Below are positions 26,419 through 35,949 of a DNA stretch of 64,000 nt, in pieces. The stretch's first letter is position 1. Every line of letters starts with the position of its first letter. Below the pieces are notes generated by a model. The model was not told the DNA's origin and did no database searches. It worked only from the letters and a program-made list of their open reading frames with translations. Position numbers and translations under genes: made by a program. Source of the DNA: Loktanella sp. 5RATIMAR09 (GTDB taxonomy: Bacteria; Pseudomonadota; Alphaproteobacteria; Rhodobacterales; Rhodobacteraceae); NCBI RefSeq assembly GCF_001419985.1, contig NZ_LJAL01000003.1, positions 62,001 through 126,000 of the forward strand, in the 5' to 3' direction.

Positions 26419-27405
26419 ATGAAACTAGCAGCGCTTATCGCGACAACTGCTTTGACAGCAACAACAGCTTTTGCAGCCGGTCACGAAGACCGCACCGGTT
26501 GGCCAGAGAGCTTTACCGTTGGCACAGCATCCCAGGGCGGCACATACTTTGCCTACGGGTCCGGCTGGGCGAACCTGGTCGCAGAAGAGCTAGGCCTGAC
26601 AGGCGGCGGTGAAGTTACCGGTGGCCCAATGCAGAACATGGCACTGGTGCACACAGGCGACGCACAGTTCGGCATGACAACAATGGGTCCAGCGGCTGAA
26701 TCCATCGCCGGTACAAACCCGATCGCACCCGGTCTGCAAATGACCAACGCTTGCGCGATGTTCCCGATGTACCAGACACCGTTTTCGGTGACCGCACTGA
26801 CCTCATCCGGCATCACATCCATCTCGGATATTCCTGATGGCGCGCGTATCGGCTTTGGTCCCGCGGGTTCCACATCCGACACATACTTCCCACGCATGAT
26901 GGAAGAGCTGGGTGTCAACTTTGAGCGCCGCAACGGCGGTTGGGGCGACCTTGGTGGCCAGTTGCAGGACGGTCTGCTCGACGTGATCGCGTTTGCGGCT
27001 GGTGTGCCTGTGCCTGCCGTGTCCCAGTTGGAAGTGCAGACTGACGTGAACATCATCGAATTCACCGAGGAAGAGCAGGCAGCTATCATGGCCGCCTTCC
27101 CTGTCTCTGAATTCGATATCGCAGCTGACATATACACAACACTGGAAGCACCGGCACGTTCGGTTTCCATGTGGAACTTTGCAATCGCAAACTGTGATCT
27201 GCCAGCATCCTTCGTCAAAGCAGCCGTGGACGTCGTGATGTCCGACAACGAGCGTATGGTAAACATCCACCGTGCCGCCCGTTCCACACTGCCAGAGAAC
27301 TGGACAAAGAACGCAGGCGTTCTGCCATGGCACCCAGGTGCAGCCGAGTGGTTCATCGAGAACGCTGGCGCAGAAATCCCTGCCGATCAGATCTTCGGCA
27401 ACTAA
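26419..27405 (+). CDS. TAXI-family TRAP transporter substrate-binding protein
   Basis: A 328-residue periplasmic protein. A signal peptide (MKLAALIATTALTATTAFAA) precedes the TAXI-family start FTVGTASQGGTYFAYGSGWA. The ligand-binding regions GPMQNMALVHTGDAQFGM and IGFGPAGSTSDTYFPRMM are typical. It captures a ligand, often glutamate or another carboxylate in this family, for the fused membrane subunit encoded next. ATG 26419 follows GGAGGAAGACCTT. Codon use is that of a highly expressed gene (many GCA/ACA-rich stretches like tsf). DctBD upstream supports a carboxylate substrate. Confidence 0.94.
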   Translation: MKLAALIATTALTATTAFAAGHEDRTGWPESFTVGTASQGGTYFAYGSGWANLVAEELGLTGGGEVTGGPMQNMALVHTGDAQFGMTTMGPAAESIAGTNPIAPGLQMTNACAMFPMYQTPFSVTALTSSGITSISDIPDGARIGFGPAGSTSDTYFPRMMEELGVNFERRNGGWGDLGGQLQDGLLDVIAFAAGVPVPAVSQLEVQTDVNIIEFTEEEQAAIMAAFPVSEFDIAADIYTTLEAPARSVSMWNFAIANCDLPASFVKAAVDVVMSDNERMVNIHRAARSTLPENWTKNAGVLPWHPGAAEWFIENAGAEIPADQIFGN

Positions 27406-27415
27406 GCCCTGATCG

Positions 27416-27446
27416 CCCGGGGCCGCTTTTCGCAAGCGGCCTCGGG
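27416..27446 (+). terminator. Strong intercistronic hairpin after the TAXI gene
   Basis: A 13-bp stem (CCCGGGGCCGCTT against AAGCGGCCTCGGG, with one G-T pair) closes on TTCGC. It begins 10 bases after the stop codon and is followed only by a weak T run. It probably attenuates read-through to the permease and protects the binding-protein mRNA. Confidence 0.7.
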
Positions 27447-27523
27447 ACCCTTGATTTATTCAACAAAATTGATGCAGGCTAGCCGTCCGTCAGGGCATTC
27501 TATCAGCATGCGAGGATCACACG

Positions 27524-29743
27524 ATGACAACCGACCAAACATTAGACGATCAAACGGATGGCCCCGTTCTGGCCGAAGGTGTTGATGAAGAGCCGGTCGA
27601 ACATAACCGCCGCATTTTTACAGGGCGCACGTATCTGGTCGTTGCAGCTGTTTCGGCATTTTATGCCCTGTTCCACATGGCGGCCCTGAACGGCTGGTCA
27701 ATCGAGGCATGGACCGGCATTGAAATCCCCCTGCTGCCCGTCTTTCCGATGGAGACATGGAATTTCCGCATCGTGCACATTGCGGGCGCGTTGATCCTTG
27801 GTTTCACCCTTTATTCCGCGCGGGCCTTCCCCGACGCGGACGATGATGCACACAGCCCGCTTGATTATCTCGCCTATCTTGCCCTGCTCCCTGCCCTCTA
27901 TGCCTGCTACACGGCCCTCGGGTTTGCCGCCGATATCCAGGGCGGTGTGATGTGGAACGGTATGGATGAAGGCATCCGTACCGCTGAAATCTATCATTAC
28001 GGCTATCCGCTTTTGGCGGCGACCACCGCTGGCATCGTCCTTGGCTGGGTACGTCCGCGTGTCCGCGGCACGATCGCACCTGCCGATCTGGTGCTGAGTG
28101 TGTGCGGTATTGCCGTCGCCATGTATCTGATCACGATTTTTGGCACATTGATGCGCAACTCGACCGGCACACCCTTTGCGCCGATCGGGATGAGCCTTGC
28201 CGCCGTTGCCGGCACCGCATTGATCATGGAACTGACCCGCCGCGTCGCAGGCATGGCGTTGATCATCATTGCGGGCATCTTTCTGGTCTACGTGTTCGTG
28301 GGCGACCTGCTGCCGGGTTTCCTGAACGCGCCAGACATCACATGGCAGCGCTTCTTTAGCCAGGTCTACACCGATGCAGGTATCCTTGGGCCAACCACGG
28401 CGGTGTCCTCGACCTACATCATTTTGTTCATCATCTTTGCGGCGTTCCTTCAGGCCTCCAAGGTGGGCGACTACTTCGTGAACTTTGCTTTTGCCATGGC
28501 TGGCCGCGCACGCGGTGGTCCTGCGAAAGTGGCGATCTTTGCCTCTGGCCTGATGGGGATGATCAACGGCACCTCTGCGGGCAACGTTGTTGCGACAGGC
28601 TCGCTCACAATCCCTTTGATGAAAAAGGTAGGCTACAAGCCAACGACCGCAGGCGCGGTTGAGGCGGCAGCATCCACAGGTGGTCAGATCATGCCACCGA
28701 TCATGGGCGCCGGTGCCTTTATCATGGCCGAGATCACGGGTATTCCTTACACCGATATCGCCATCGCCGCGATTATCCCGGCGATCCTTTATTTCGTGTC
28801 CATCTACTTCATGGTGGATTTCGAGGCTGCAAAACTGGGTATGCGCGGCATGCGCGAGGATGAACTGCCCAAGCTGAAAGACATGGTGCGCCGCGTCTTT
28901 TTGTTCCTGCCGATCATCATCCTGATTGCGGCGCTGTTCATGGGCTATTCGGTGATCCGTGCGGGTACCTTGGCAACCGCCTCTGCCGCTGTGGTCAGCT
29001 GGTTTACGCCCTACCGCATGGGCCTGCGGTCTGTCACCAAAGCGTTTGAACTGGCGGGCATCATGTCGATCCAGATCATCGCGGTCTGCGCCTGTGCCGG
29101 TATCATCGTGGGTGTGATCTCGCTTACCGGTGTTGGCGCGCGGTTCTCGTCGGTGCTGCTCAACATTGCCGAAGCCAACCAGCTGCTGGCCCTGTTCTTT
29201 GCCATGTGTATCGCGATCCTGCTGGGCATGGGCATGCCGACAACGGCGGCCTATGCGGTGGCGGCGTCCGTGGTGGCACCGGGCCTTGTGCAACTGGGTA
29301 TCCCGCTGCTGACGGCGCACTTCTTTGTGTTCTACTTCGCCGTTGTCTCTGCGATCACGCCACCTGTGGCCTTGGCCAGTTATGCGGCGGCGGGGATATC
29401 GGGGGCCAATCCGATGGCCACGTCGGTTGCATCGTTCAAGATCGGCATTTCGGCCTTCATCGTGCCGTTCATGTTCTTCTACAACGGCGCAATCTTGATG
29501 GATGGTTCATGGTTCGAAGTCATCCGTGCCGGTATCACAGCGGTCTTCGGGGTGTTCTTGCTGTCCTCGGGTGTCCAAGGCTGGTGGGTTGGCAACCGTG
29601 CGGCAACGCCGATCCGGATTGGCCTGCTGATTGTCGCGCTTTGCATGATTGCGGGTGGATTGCTGACCGACCTGATCGGGATTGGCGGCGCTGTGGCCCT
29701 GTACTTCATGGCCAAAGTCGCGCGGCCAAAGGTCACCGCATAA
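27524..29743 (+). CDS. TRAP transporter fused permease (DctQM-type)
   Basis: A 739-residue, highly hydrophobic protein with about 17 membrane segments. The first roughly 200 residues correspond to the small DctQ-like subunit and the remainder to DctM. Signatures include GRARGGPAKVAIFASGLMGM, INGTSAGNVVATGSLTIPLM, AAASTGGQIMPPIMGAGAFI and MGMPTTAAYAVAASVVAPGL, typical of TAXI-associated fused permeases. It uses the sodium or proton gradient to import the ligand delivered by the binding protein. It is separated from the TAXI gene by a hairpin. Confidence 0.94.
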   Translation: MTTDQTLDDQTDGPVLAEGVDEEPVEHNRRIFTGRTYLVVAAVSAFYALFHMAALNGWSIEAWTGIEIPLLPVFPMETWNFRIVHIAGALILGFTLYSARAFPDADDDAHSPLDYLAYLALLPALYACYTALGFAADIQGGVMWNGMDEGIRTAEIYHYGYPLLAATTAGIVLGWVRPRVRGTIAPADLVLSVCGIAVAMYLITIFGTLMRNSTGTPFAPIGMSLAAVAGTALIMELTRRVAGMALIIIAGIFLVYVFVGDLLPGFLNAPDITWQRFFSQVYTDAGILGPTTAVSSTYIILFIIFAAFLQASKVGDYFVNFAFAMAGRARGGPAKVAIFASGLMGMINGTSAGNVVATGSLTIPLMKKVGYKPTTAGAVEAAASTGGQIMPPIMGAGAFIMAEITGIPYTDIAIAAIIPAILYFVSIYFMVDFEAAKLGMRGMREDELPKLKDMVRRVFLFLPIIILIAALFMGYSVIRAGTLATASAAVVSWFTPYRMGLRSVTKAFELAGIMSIQIIAVCACAGIIVGVISLTGVGARFSSVLLNIAEANQLLALFFAMCIAILLGMGMPTTAAYAVAASVVAPGLVQLGIPLLTAHFFVFYFAVVSAITPPVALASYAAAGISGANPMATSVASFKIGISAFIVPFMFFYNGAILMDGSWFEVIRAGITAVFGVFLLSSGVQGWWVGNRAATPIRIGLLIVALCMIAGGLLTDLIGIGGAVALYFMAKVARPKVTA

Positions 29744-29769
29744 GCTGACACCTTCAGCAAACAAAATCA

Positions 29770-29802
29770 GGGAGCGGCGCAAATGCCCCGCTCCCTTTTA
29801 TA
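29770..29802 (+). terminator. Intrinsic terminator after the TRAP permease
   Basis: GGGAGCGG pairs with CCGCTCCC and is followed directly by TTTTATATTTTT. This is a textbook rho-independent terminator about 30 bases after the permease stop codon. Confidence 0.9.
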
Positions 29803-30003
29803 TTTTTGCATCAGACCTTTATTCATGTTTTTTCCGGCCTACATGCAAATCACCTGCATAAACGGGAGCCTGCCATGTCCACCAGAGCACGCCACGCTGC
29901 AAACACAGCGATCCGCTTGGACAATCCCTATTACACTGGCGCGCCAAATAGGATATCCGCCGCGCACTGCGTATAAAACCGACCAATTACCTGGAAGTCC
30001 GCT
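29803..30003 (+). promoter_or_regulatory. Upstream region of the antiporter gene
   Basis: About 200 bases without a convincing gene. A 74-codon frame from 29783 overlaps the terminator and has an unconvincing composition. The stretch probably contains the promoter of the antiporter gene. GGAAG, about 8 bases before the TTG at 30004, serves as its ribosome binding site. Confidence 0.3.
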
Positions 30004-30972
30004 TTGATTGAACTCAGCACCTACGAGCTTTTCGTCCTCGCCGCAGGCGCCATGGCATTCGGCATTTATCTCTTGATCAAAGGTGGTGACTGGACGGTGG
30101 ATGCCGCCGTCTTTGTCGCCGAACGCACGGGGCTTTCGCCGCTTTTTATCGGGGCGACAATCATCTCTTTCGGGACATCGGTGCCCGAACTTTTCACCTC
30201 GGTCACAGCTAACCTGCAAGGCTATCCCGGCATTGCGTTGGGCAATGTCCTTGGATCGAATGTTGCGAATATCCTGTTGGTTCTGGGTGCCACGGCATTT
30301 GTGTTTCAGGTGACAGCACGCCCCAAAGACCTCGTCAAAGATCTTTGCATGATGCTTTTGGCCACAGGGATTATGGCGTTCGGTATGTTGACCGGCGGCT
30401 TTAACCAGATCCTAGGCCTGATCATGTTCGGCATTCTCGCAGCCTTTGTTTTCTACCAGTACAAAACGGACAGCATCCCGCTGGAAGAAGATGATGATGA
30501 CGACGACACCCCCGGCATCACGACGATGAAAGGCGCTGTTGTCATTCTTCTGGCAGGTCTCGCAGCGCTGGGTGTCGGCTCGGAGTTGCTGGTGAAAGGG
30601 GCCGTGCAAACCGGTTCCGCCATTGGCGTCCCCGAAGCGATTATCGGTCTGACTGTGGTTGCTTTCGGCACCTCCCTGCCCGAGCTTTCGACCTGTATCG
30701 CCGCCGCACGCAAGCAATCGGTGGGCCTCATCCTTGGCAATATCATCGGCTCGAACACCTTTAACATCCTGTCGATCATCGGCCTGACCGCCGTGATTGC
30801 ACCTTTGGATGTCGATCCGGTCCTGCTTGGGGCGGATCTTTGGATCACAGTGGCCGTGGCGGTTCTGTTCACGCTGTGGATGCTCACCGTTGGCCGTTTG
30901 AACCGGACCACAGGGATTATCATGATAGCCGCCTATGTAATATTTGTCGCGGCACAGTATCTGACGCCATAA
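30004..30972 (+). CDS. Calcium/sodium antiporter (CaCA family)
   Basis: A 322-residue membrane protein with about ten hydrophobic segments and the two inverted alpha-repeats of the CaCA family. The first is LFIGATIISFGTSVPELFTS with GNVLGSNVANILLVLG. The second is AIIGLTVVAFGTSLPELSTC with GNIIGSNTFNILSIIG. The acidic cytoplasmic loop between them is EEDDDDDDTPG. It is a YrbG-type exchanger. No ATG is available at the conserved start, so TTG 30004 with GGAAG upstream is used. It is followed by gnd after 17 bases. Confidence 0.92.
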   Translation: MIELSTYELFVLAAGAMAFGIYLLIKGGDWTVDAAVFVAERTGLSPLFIGATIISFGTSVPELFTSVTANLQGYPGIALGNVLGSNVANILLVLGATAFVFQVTARPKDLVKDLCMMLLATGIMAFGMLTGGFNQILGLIMFGILAAFVFYQYKTDSIPLEEDDDDDDTPGITTMKGAVVILLAGLAALGVGSELLVKGAVQTGSAIGVPEAIIGLTVVAFGTSLPELSTCIAAARKQSVGLILGNIIGSNTFNILSIIGLTAVIAPLDVDPVLLGADLWITVAVAVLFTLWMLTVGRLNRTTGIIMIAAYVIFVAAQYLTP

Positions 30973-30989
30973 CCAAGAAGGCCCAAACC

Positions 30990-32390
30990 ATGAGCAACGC
31001 AGAAATCGGCCTTGTCGGCCTTGGCACCATGGGTGCGGCCCTTGCAATGAACATTGCCGACAAGGGGTTCGACATCGCCGTCTGGAACCGCACGACCCAG
31101 ACCACCCGCGAATTTCACCAGAGCGCCGGCGATCTGGCAGACCGCATCACGCCGACCGAAACACTGGAAGATCTGGTCAGCGCGCTCAAATCACCGCGCG
31201 CGATTATTCTGATGGTGCCTGCCGGCGCGCCGGTCGATGACCAGATCAAGGCGCTGCGCCCCCTGCTTGATGACGACGATATGATCATCGACGCAGGCAA
31301 CGCGAATTTCCACGATACCAACCGCCGGATGCAGGACGCGGGCGATCTGCCTTTTCTTGGCATCGGGGTGTCAGGCGGCGAGGAAGGGGCGCGTTTCGGC
31401 CCTTCCATCATGGGCGGTGGCAAGCGCGCGCATTGGGATCGCGTCGCACATATTCTGGAAGCGATTTCTGCCAAACATAAAGGCACACCCTGCGCCACAT
31501 GGATGGGCGAAGAAGGGGCCGGACATTTCGTCAAAGCCGTTCATAACGGCATCGAATATGCCGACATGCAGATGATCGCCGAGGTTTACGGCATCATGCG
31601 TGACGGGCTGGGCATGGATAACAGCGCGATTGCAGAGACATTCGCCAAATGGGACAAAGGCCCCTTGCGCAGTTACCTGATTGAAATTTCGGGCAAAGTT
31701 GCCGCCGCGGTGGACCCCGAAACAGGCAAACCCATGCTGGAAGTCATCGTCGATGCAGCGGGCCAGAAGGGCACTGGCCGCTGGACCGCAATCGAGGCGC
31801 AGCGTCTGGCCGCAGCGGTCCCCGCAATTGAAGCGGCCGTTGTGGCGCGCAACCTGTCCGCACAGCGCGACGCACGCGCGGCTGGCGAGGCGCTTTTTGG
31901 CGCGGCTCCACACCATATCGCCCATGATGTGCTGACATTAGACGCGCTGGAAGAGGCGCTGATTGCAGGCAAGATCCTGTGCTATGCGCAAGGGTTTGGC
32001 ATGATCGAAAAGGCGTCCGACACATATGGCTGGGCGCTGCCTCTGCCCGCAATCGCCGAGGTCTGGCGCGAGGGCTGCATCATCCGCTCTGATATGCTGG
32101 ACGATATGGCGACTGCGCTGCGCGAGAACCCCGAACGCAATCTGATGATGGCCTCCGGTTTCGCGGACCGGCTCAAGCACACGCACAACGCGCTGCGCAA
32201 TGTGGTCGCTCAAGCAGCGCTGCACGGGCTGGCGGCACCCGCATTGTCATCGGGTCTGGCGTATTTCGATGCCATGCGGACCGCACGCGGCACGGCAAAC
32301 ATGATACAGGGCCAGCGTGACTTTTTTGGCGCCCACGGCTTTGCGCGCATCGACGGCGGTGACGGGCACCATGGCCCTTGGGGGAATTAA
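30990..32390 (+). CDS. gnd: 6-phosphogluconate dehydrogenase (decarboxylating)
   Basis: A 466-residue enzyme of the long (NADP-type) family that converts 6-phosphogluconate to ribulose 5-phosphate. IGLVGLGTMGAALAMNIADKG is the Rossmann fingerprint (shown as two overlapping motifs IGLVGLGTMG and ALAMNIADKG). Catalytic and substrate motifs are GIGVSGGEEGARFGPSIM, EEGAGHFVKAVHNGIEY and GQKGTGRWTA. ATG 30990 gives the conserved start; a longer frame running back into the antiporter is rejected. The stop codon overlaps the phoB stop on the other strand by four bases. Confidence 0.95.
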   Translation: MSNAEIGLVGLGTMGAALAMNIADKGFDIAVWNRTTQTTREFHQSAGDLADRITPTETLEDLVSALKSPRAIILMVPAGAPVDDQIKALRPLLDDDDMIIDAGNANFHDTNRRMQDAGDLPFLGIGVSGGEEGARFGPSIMGGGKRAHWDRVAHILEAISAKHKGTPCATWMGEEGAGHFVKAVHNGIEYADMQMIAEVYGIMRDGLGMDNSAIAETFAKWDKGPLRSYLIEISGKVAAAVDPETGKPMLEVIVDAAGQKGTGRWTAIEAQRLAAAVPAIEAAVVARNLSAQRDARAAGEALFGAAPHHIAHDVLTLDALEEALIAGKILCYAQGFGMIEKASDTYGWALPLPAIAEVWREGCIIRSDMLDDMATALRENPERNLMMASGFADRLKHTHNALRNVVAQAALHGLAAPALSSGLAYFDAMRTARGTANMIQGQRDFFGAHGFARIDGGDGHHGPWGN

Positions 32391-33073
32391 CCCAAGGCGT
32401 AGCCTGCTCCGCGCACCGTGCGCACCGGATCAGCGCCGCCATTCTGCGTCAGCACCTTGCGCAAACGACCCACATGCACATCAACGGTCCGCGTATCGAC
32501 ATAGATGTCACGCCCCCAGACACGATCAAGCAGCAAATCACGTGACCACACGCGGCCAGGTTTTTCCATAAACGTCGACAGCAGACGAAACTCGGTCGGC
32601 CCCAGCTTGAGTGCCACATCGTTGCGCGTCACGCGGTGGGTCTCCGCATCCAGCACGATATCATCATAGGTCAGAACCTGCCCGACCGTTGCCGGACGTA
32701 CACGGCGCAATTGTGCGCGCACACGCGCCATAAGCTCGGACACGGAATAGGGTTTGACGACATAGTCATCAGCACCCGTTTCCAGCCCGCGGACTTTATC
32801 CACTTCTTCGGCGCGCGCCGACAGCATGATGACCGGGATGGCGCGGGTTTCATGGCTGATCTTGAGCCGCCGACAAACCTCGATCCCGGACAGATTGGGC
32901 ATCATCCAGTCCAGCACGATCACATCAGGCGCATCTTCAGCCACGCAAAGCAGACCCTCTTCACCGTTCTCGGCGCGGGTGACGCGAAACCCTTCTGCTT
33001 CCAGATTATAACCCAGGACCTCGCGTTGCGCGGCTTCGTCCTCGACAACCAAAACATGGGGATATTGGGTCAT
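32387..33073 (-). CDS. phoB: Phosphate regulon response regulator PhoB
   Basis: A 228-residue OmpR/PhoB-family regulator. The receiver domain has VVEDEAAQRE, the phospho-acceptor in VLDWMMPNLSG and LSARAEEVDKV. The winged-helix effector domain has LGPTEFRLLSTFMEKPGRVW and the VDVHVGRLRK recognition segment. When phosphorylated by PhoR it binds Pho boxes such as the one upstream of pstS. It is the last gene of the pst-pho operon, four bases after phoU. Confidence 0.96.
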   Translation of the reverse strand: MTQYPHVLVVEDEAAQREVLGYNLEAEGFRVTRAENGEEGLLCVAEDAPDVIVLDWMMPNLSGIEVCRRLKISHETRAIPVIMLSARAEEVDKVRGLETGADDYVVKPYSVSELMARVRAQLRRVRPATVGQVLTYDDIVLDAETHRVTRNDVALKLGPTEFRLLSTFMEKPGRVWSRDLLLDRVWGRDIYVDTRTVDVHVGRLRKVLTQNGGADPVRTVRGAGYALG

Positions 33074-33077
33074 CGGC

Positions 33078-33785
33078 CTAGCCCGGATCCGTCACATAGG
33101 CCGTCTTGTCACCCTTCGGCCGCGCCTCTTCGGGCATTTCGCCTGTGACCAGATAGATGACCTGCTCGGCCATATTGGTGGTTAGATCGCCCATACGTTC
33201 AATGTTTTTTGCCATGAAGTGCAGGTGCATGCAGGGCGTGATGTTGCGCGGGTCTTCCATCATGAATGTCAGGAATTCGCGGAACAGCGCATTATACATC
33301 TGATCCACTTCCTGATCGCGCTGGCGCACATCCTCGGCAAGTTCCGCATCCCCGCGCAAATAGGCATCCAGCGTATCCTTGAGCATCTGCTCGACCTCGC
33401 GCGCCATGCGCCGCAGGGCCGCGTCAGACCCATTGACGGAGTTCATCTCGACCAGCACGCTTGTGCGTTTGGCGATGTTCTTGGCATAGTCGCCGATCCG
33501 CTCAAGCGATGCGGCCAGACGCAGAACTGTAAGAACGGAACGTAAGTCTTTGGAAACAGGGGCGCGCAGGGCAATCGTGCGTGCCGCCTCGTCATTGATC
33601 TGGATCTCCAGCGCATCAATGCTCTTGTCGCCTTCGCGTACCTCTTCGGCCAGCTCGGTGTCACGGTCCGAAAGGGATTTGACCGCCTTGAGAATTGCCT
33701 CTTCAACCTGCCCGCCCATCTGCATGATCAACGTGGTTATCCCTTCGAGATCACGGTCATAGGCCGACGAAATATGATCGTTCAT
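33078..33785 (-). CDS. phoU: Phosphate signalling protein PhoU
   Basis: A 235-residue, all-helical PhoU with the two repeated three-helix-bundle halves (EEAILKAVKSLSDRD... and EVEQMLKDTLDAYLRGD...) and the metal-binding DxxxD/E patterns. It links the PstSCAB transporter to PhoR and represses the Pho regulon when phosphate is plentiful. It lies between pstB (12-base gap) and phoB (4-base gap). Confidence 0.96.
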   Translation of the reverse strand: MNDHISSAYDRDLEGITTLIMQMGGQVEEAILKAVKSLSDRDTELAEEVREGDKSIDALEIQINDEAARTIALRAPVSKDLRSVLTVLRLAASLERIGDYAKNIAKRTSVLVEMNSVNGSDAALRRMAREVEQMLKDTLDAYLRGDAELAEDVRQRDQEVDQMYNALFREFLTFMMEDPRNITPCMHLHFMAKNIERMGDLTTNMAEQVIYLVTGEMPEEARPKGDKTAYVTDPG

Positions 33786-33797
33786 AGCTGTGTCTCC

Positions 33798-34598
33798 TTA
33801 CCCGATCCGGCCGGAAATATAGCTTTCCGTCCGCGGGTCTTGCGGGTTGGTGAAAATCTTGTCGGTGTCATCGTATTCGACCAGATTCCCGAGGTGGAAG
33901 AACGCGGTTTTCTGGCTCACGCGGGCGGCCTGCTGCATCGAGTGGGTGACGATCACCACCGAGTAGCTCTGGCGCAGCTCGTCGATCAACTCCTCGACCT
34001 GCGCTGTGGCGATCGGGTCAAGTGCAGAACATGGCTCGTCCATCAACAGCACCTCGGGCGCTGTGGCGATGGCGCGCGCAATGCAAAGGCGCTGCTGCTG
34101 GCCACCGGACAGGCCCGTGCCGGGTTTATCCAGCCGGTCCTTTGCCTCTTCCCACAGGGCGGCCTTGCGCAGGGATTTTTCGACAATCTCGTCCAGATCG
34201 GCCTTGTTGCGGGCCAGTCCGTGAATTTTCGGGCCATAGGCCACGTTATCATAAATCGATTTCGGAAACGGGTTCGGCTTTTGAAACACCATGCCCACCT
34301 TGGCGCGCAACTGCACGGGATCAACGCGCGGGTCATAGATGTCTTCGCCATCAATCAGGATATCGCCCGACACTCGTGCGCTATCAATCGTGTCGTTCAT
34401 CCGGTTGAGACAGCGCAGGAAAGTCGATTTTCCGCAGCCCGACGGCCCGATAAACGCGGTGACCGTATTGTCGGCAATCTCGACACTGACATCCTTGATG
34501 GCATGTGTTTCGCCGTAATAGACTTGTACGCCGCGGGCGCTGATCTTGGAATCTTGCATCGTGCTCATCTTTCGGTCCACTGGTATCATATCTTTCAT
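33798..34598 (-). CDS. pstB: Phosphate ABC transporter ATP-binding protein
   Basis: A 266-residue ABC ATPase with Walker [12 protein letters not shown]-loop region [19 protein letters not shown], signature LSGGQQQR and Walker [14 protein letters not shown], the diagnostic PstB sequence. It powers PstCA. The first about 18 residues ([18 protein letters not shown]) are a non-conserved extension; an internal ATG (MSTMQDSK) is a possible alternative start. Confidence 0.96.
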   Translation of the reverse strand: MKDMIPVDRKMSTMQDSKISARGVQVYYGETHAIKDVSVEIADNTVTAFIGPSGCGKSTFLRCLNRMNDTIDSARVSGDILIDGEDIYDPRVDPVQLRAKVGMVFQKPNPFPKSIYDNVAYGPKIHGLARNKADLDEIVEKSLRKAALWEEAKDRLDKPGTGLSGGQQQRLCIARAIATAPEVLLMDEPCSALDPIATAQVEELIDELRQSYSVVIVTHSMQQAARVSQKTAFFHLGNLVEYDDTDKIFTNPQDPRTESYISGRIG

Positions 34599-34608
34599 AT
34601 CTGGGCTC

Positions 34609-35949
34609 CTACCAACGGCGCTCGAATTTGCGGCGCAGGATGATTGCGATGATGTTCATGGTCAGCAGGAAAATCATCAGGATGATAATCCCACCCCATG
34701 CTTTTTCAAAGAACGCTTCGTCCGATCGTGCAGCCCATGTGTAGATCTGCGCAGGCATCGCCGAATTCGGATCAAGCAGGCCAGAGACCAGCCCGTCAGG
34801 GTATTCGCGCGCCACGTAGCCAACCATACCGATCAACAAGAGCGGGGCGGTTTCACCCAATGCCTGCGCCAGCCCGATGATCGTGCCGGTCAGGATGCCG
34901 GGCATCGCCAGCGGCAGCACATGATGAAAGACCGATTGCATCTTGGATGCCCCTACCCCGAGTGCGGCATCGCGGATGGATGGCGGCACCGATTTGAGCG
35001 AGGCACGGGTCGAAATCACGATTGTCGGCAATGTCATCAGCGTCAATACCAGACCACCGACCAATGGCGCGGACTGCGGCAGATGCGCAAACTGGATAAA
35101 CACGGCGAGGCCAAGAATACCGAAAACGATGGACGGGACGGCCGCAAGGTTCGAGATATTCACCTCGATCAGGTCGGTCCAGCGGTTCTTTGGTGCAAAC
35201 TCTTCCAGATAGATCGACGCGGCAACGCCGATGGGCAGCGACAAGAGCAGAACAACCATCATCATGAAAAACGACCCGATGACCGATGCGCCAATTCCGG
35301 CACCACCGGGGTTATCAACACCGGTGTCCGTACCGGTAATGAAATTCCAGTCAAATGCGCTTCCTATGATGCCCGCTTCTGCCAGTGCATCAACCAGATC
35401 AAGGTCGGCCACTTCAAGAAAGCGCCCATCAACAACCATGTCCCGCGTCAGTTGGCCCTGCAAATAGCGGTCAACGCGGCTGGCCGCCGAAAGTTCAAAT
35501 TCCACTGGTTGCCCGATCTGGTCGGGATTCTCGCGATAGAATGTGCGCAGGTCACCGCCAACCTTGCCCATAACACGCTCGATCGTATCGCCATCAAAAT
35601 CCACGTCCAGCCCACGCTGTTGCAGCGTCTGGGTGACGTCGTTCACAAAATACTCTGTGTAGGCCGCCGTCTTGAGCATCTTGCTCTCGGCCTCGTCGAA
35701 CTGTTCCTGTGTCAGCGTGAATTCAACATTCACAACCGTTTGCGTAAAGGCTGGAAGACCATTGCGCAGGATCGAGACGACCAAAAAGATCAGGAAAACC
35801 AGACCGATAACAATCGCCAGTAGCCCGTACATTTTGAACCGTGCCTCGGCCGCGTTGCGTTTCTTCATCAACGGGCTTTCGGACAGCAGCGATCCATGCG
35901 CGGCCGGTGCGGATTTTCCACCCGACATATCTGTTGTGGCGTCGCTCAT
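34609..35949 (-). CDS. pstA: Phosphate ABC transporter permease PstA
   Basis: A 446-residue inner-membrane subunit with an amino-terminal extension of about 200 residues before the standard six-helix permease core. The EAA-type loop is [20 protein letters not shown], and [14 protein letters not shown] is conserved. The extension includes one transmembrane segment ([18 protein letters not shown]) and a predicted periplasmic region, a layout also seen in other Rhodobacteraceae. Its ATG overlaps the pstC stop by four bases. Confidence 0.94.
   Translation of the reverse strand: MSDATTDMSGGKSAPAAHGSLLSESPLMKKRNAAEARFKMYGLLAIVIGLVFLIFLVVSILRNGLPAFTQTVVNVEFTLTQEQFDEAESKMLKTAAYTEYFVNDVTQTLQQRGLDVDFDGDTIERVMGKVGGDLRTFYRENPDQIGQPVEFELSAASRVDRYLQGQLTRDMVVDGRFLEVADLDLVDALAEAGIIGSAFDWNFITGTDTGVDNPGGAGIGASVIGSFFMMMVVLLLSLPIGVAASIYLEEFAPKNRWTDLIEVNISNLAAVPSIVFGILGLAVFIQFAHLPQSAPLVGGLVLTLMTLPTIVISTRASLKSVPPSIRDAALGVGASKMQSVFHHVLPLAMPGILTGTIIGLAQALGETAPLLLIGMVGYVAREYPDGLVSGLLDPNSAMPAQIYTWAARSDEAFFEKAWGGIIILMIFLLTMNIIAIILRRKFERRW

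Noticed and set aside
27698-29320. 540-codon open frame on the minus strand
   Set aside because: Exactly antisense to the TRAP permease, rich in His/Arg/Asp/Gln as expected for a shadow of a GC-rich membrane gene, with no recognisable motif.
29783-30007. 74-codon plus-strand frame before the antiporter
   Set aside because: It starts within the TRAP permease terminator, has no ribosome binding site and an unlikely Pro/Cys-rich composition.
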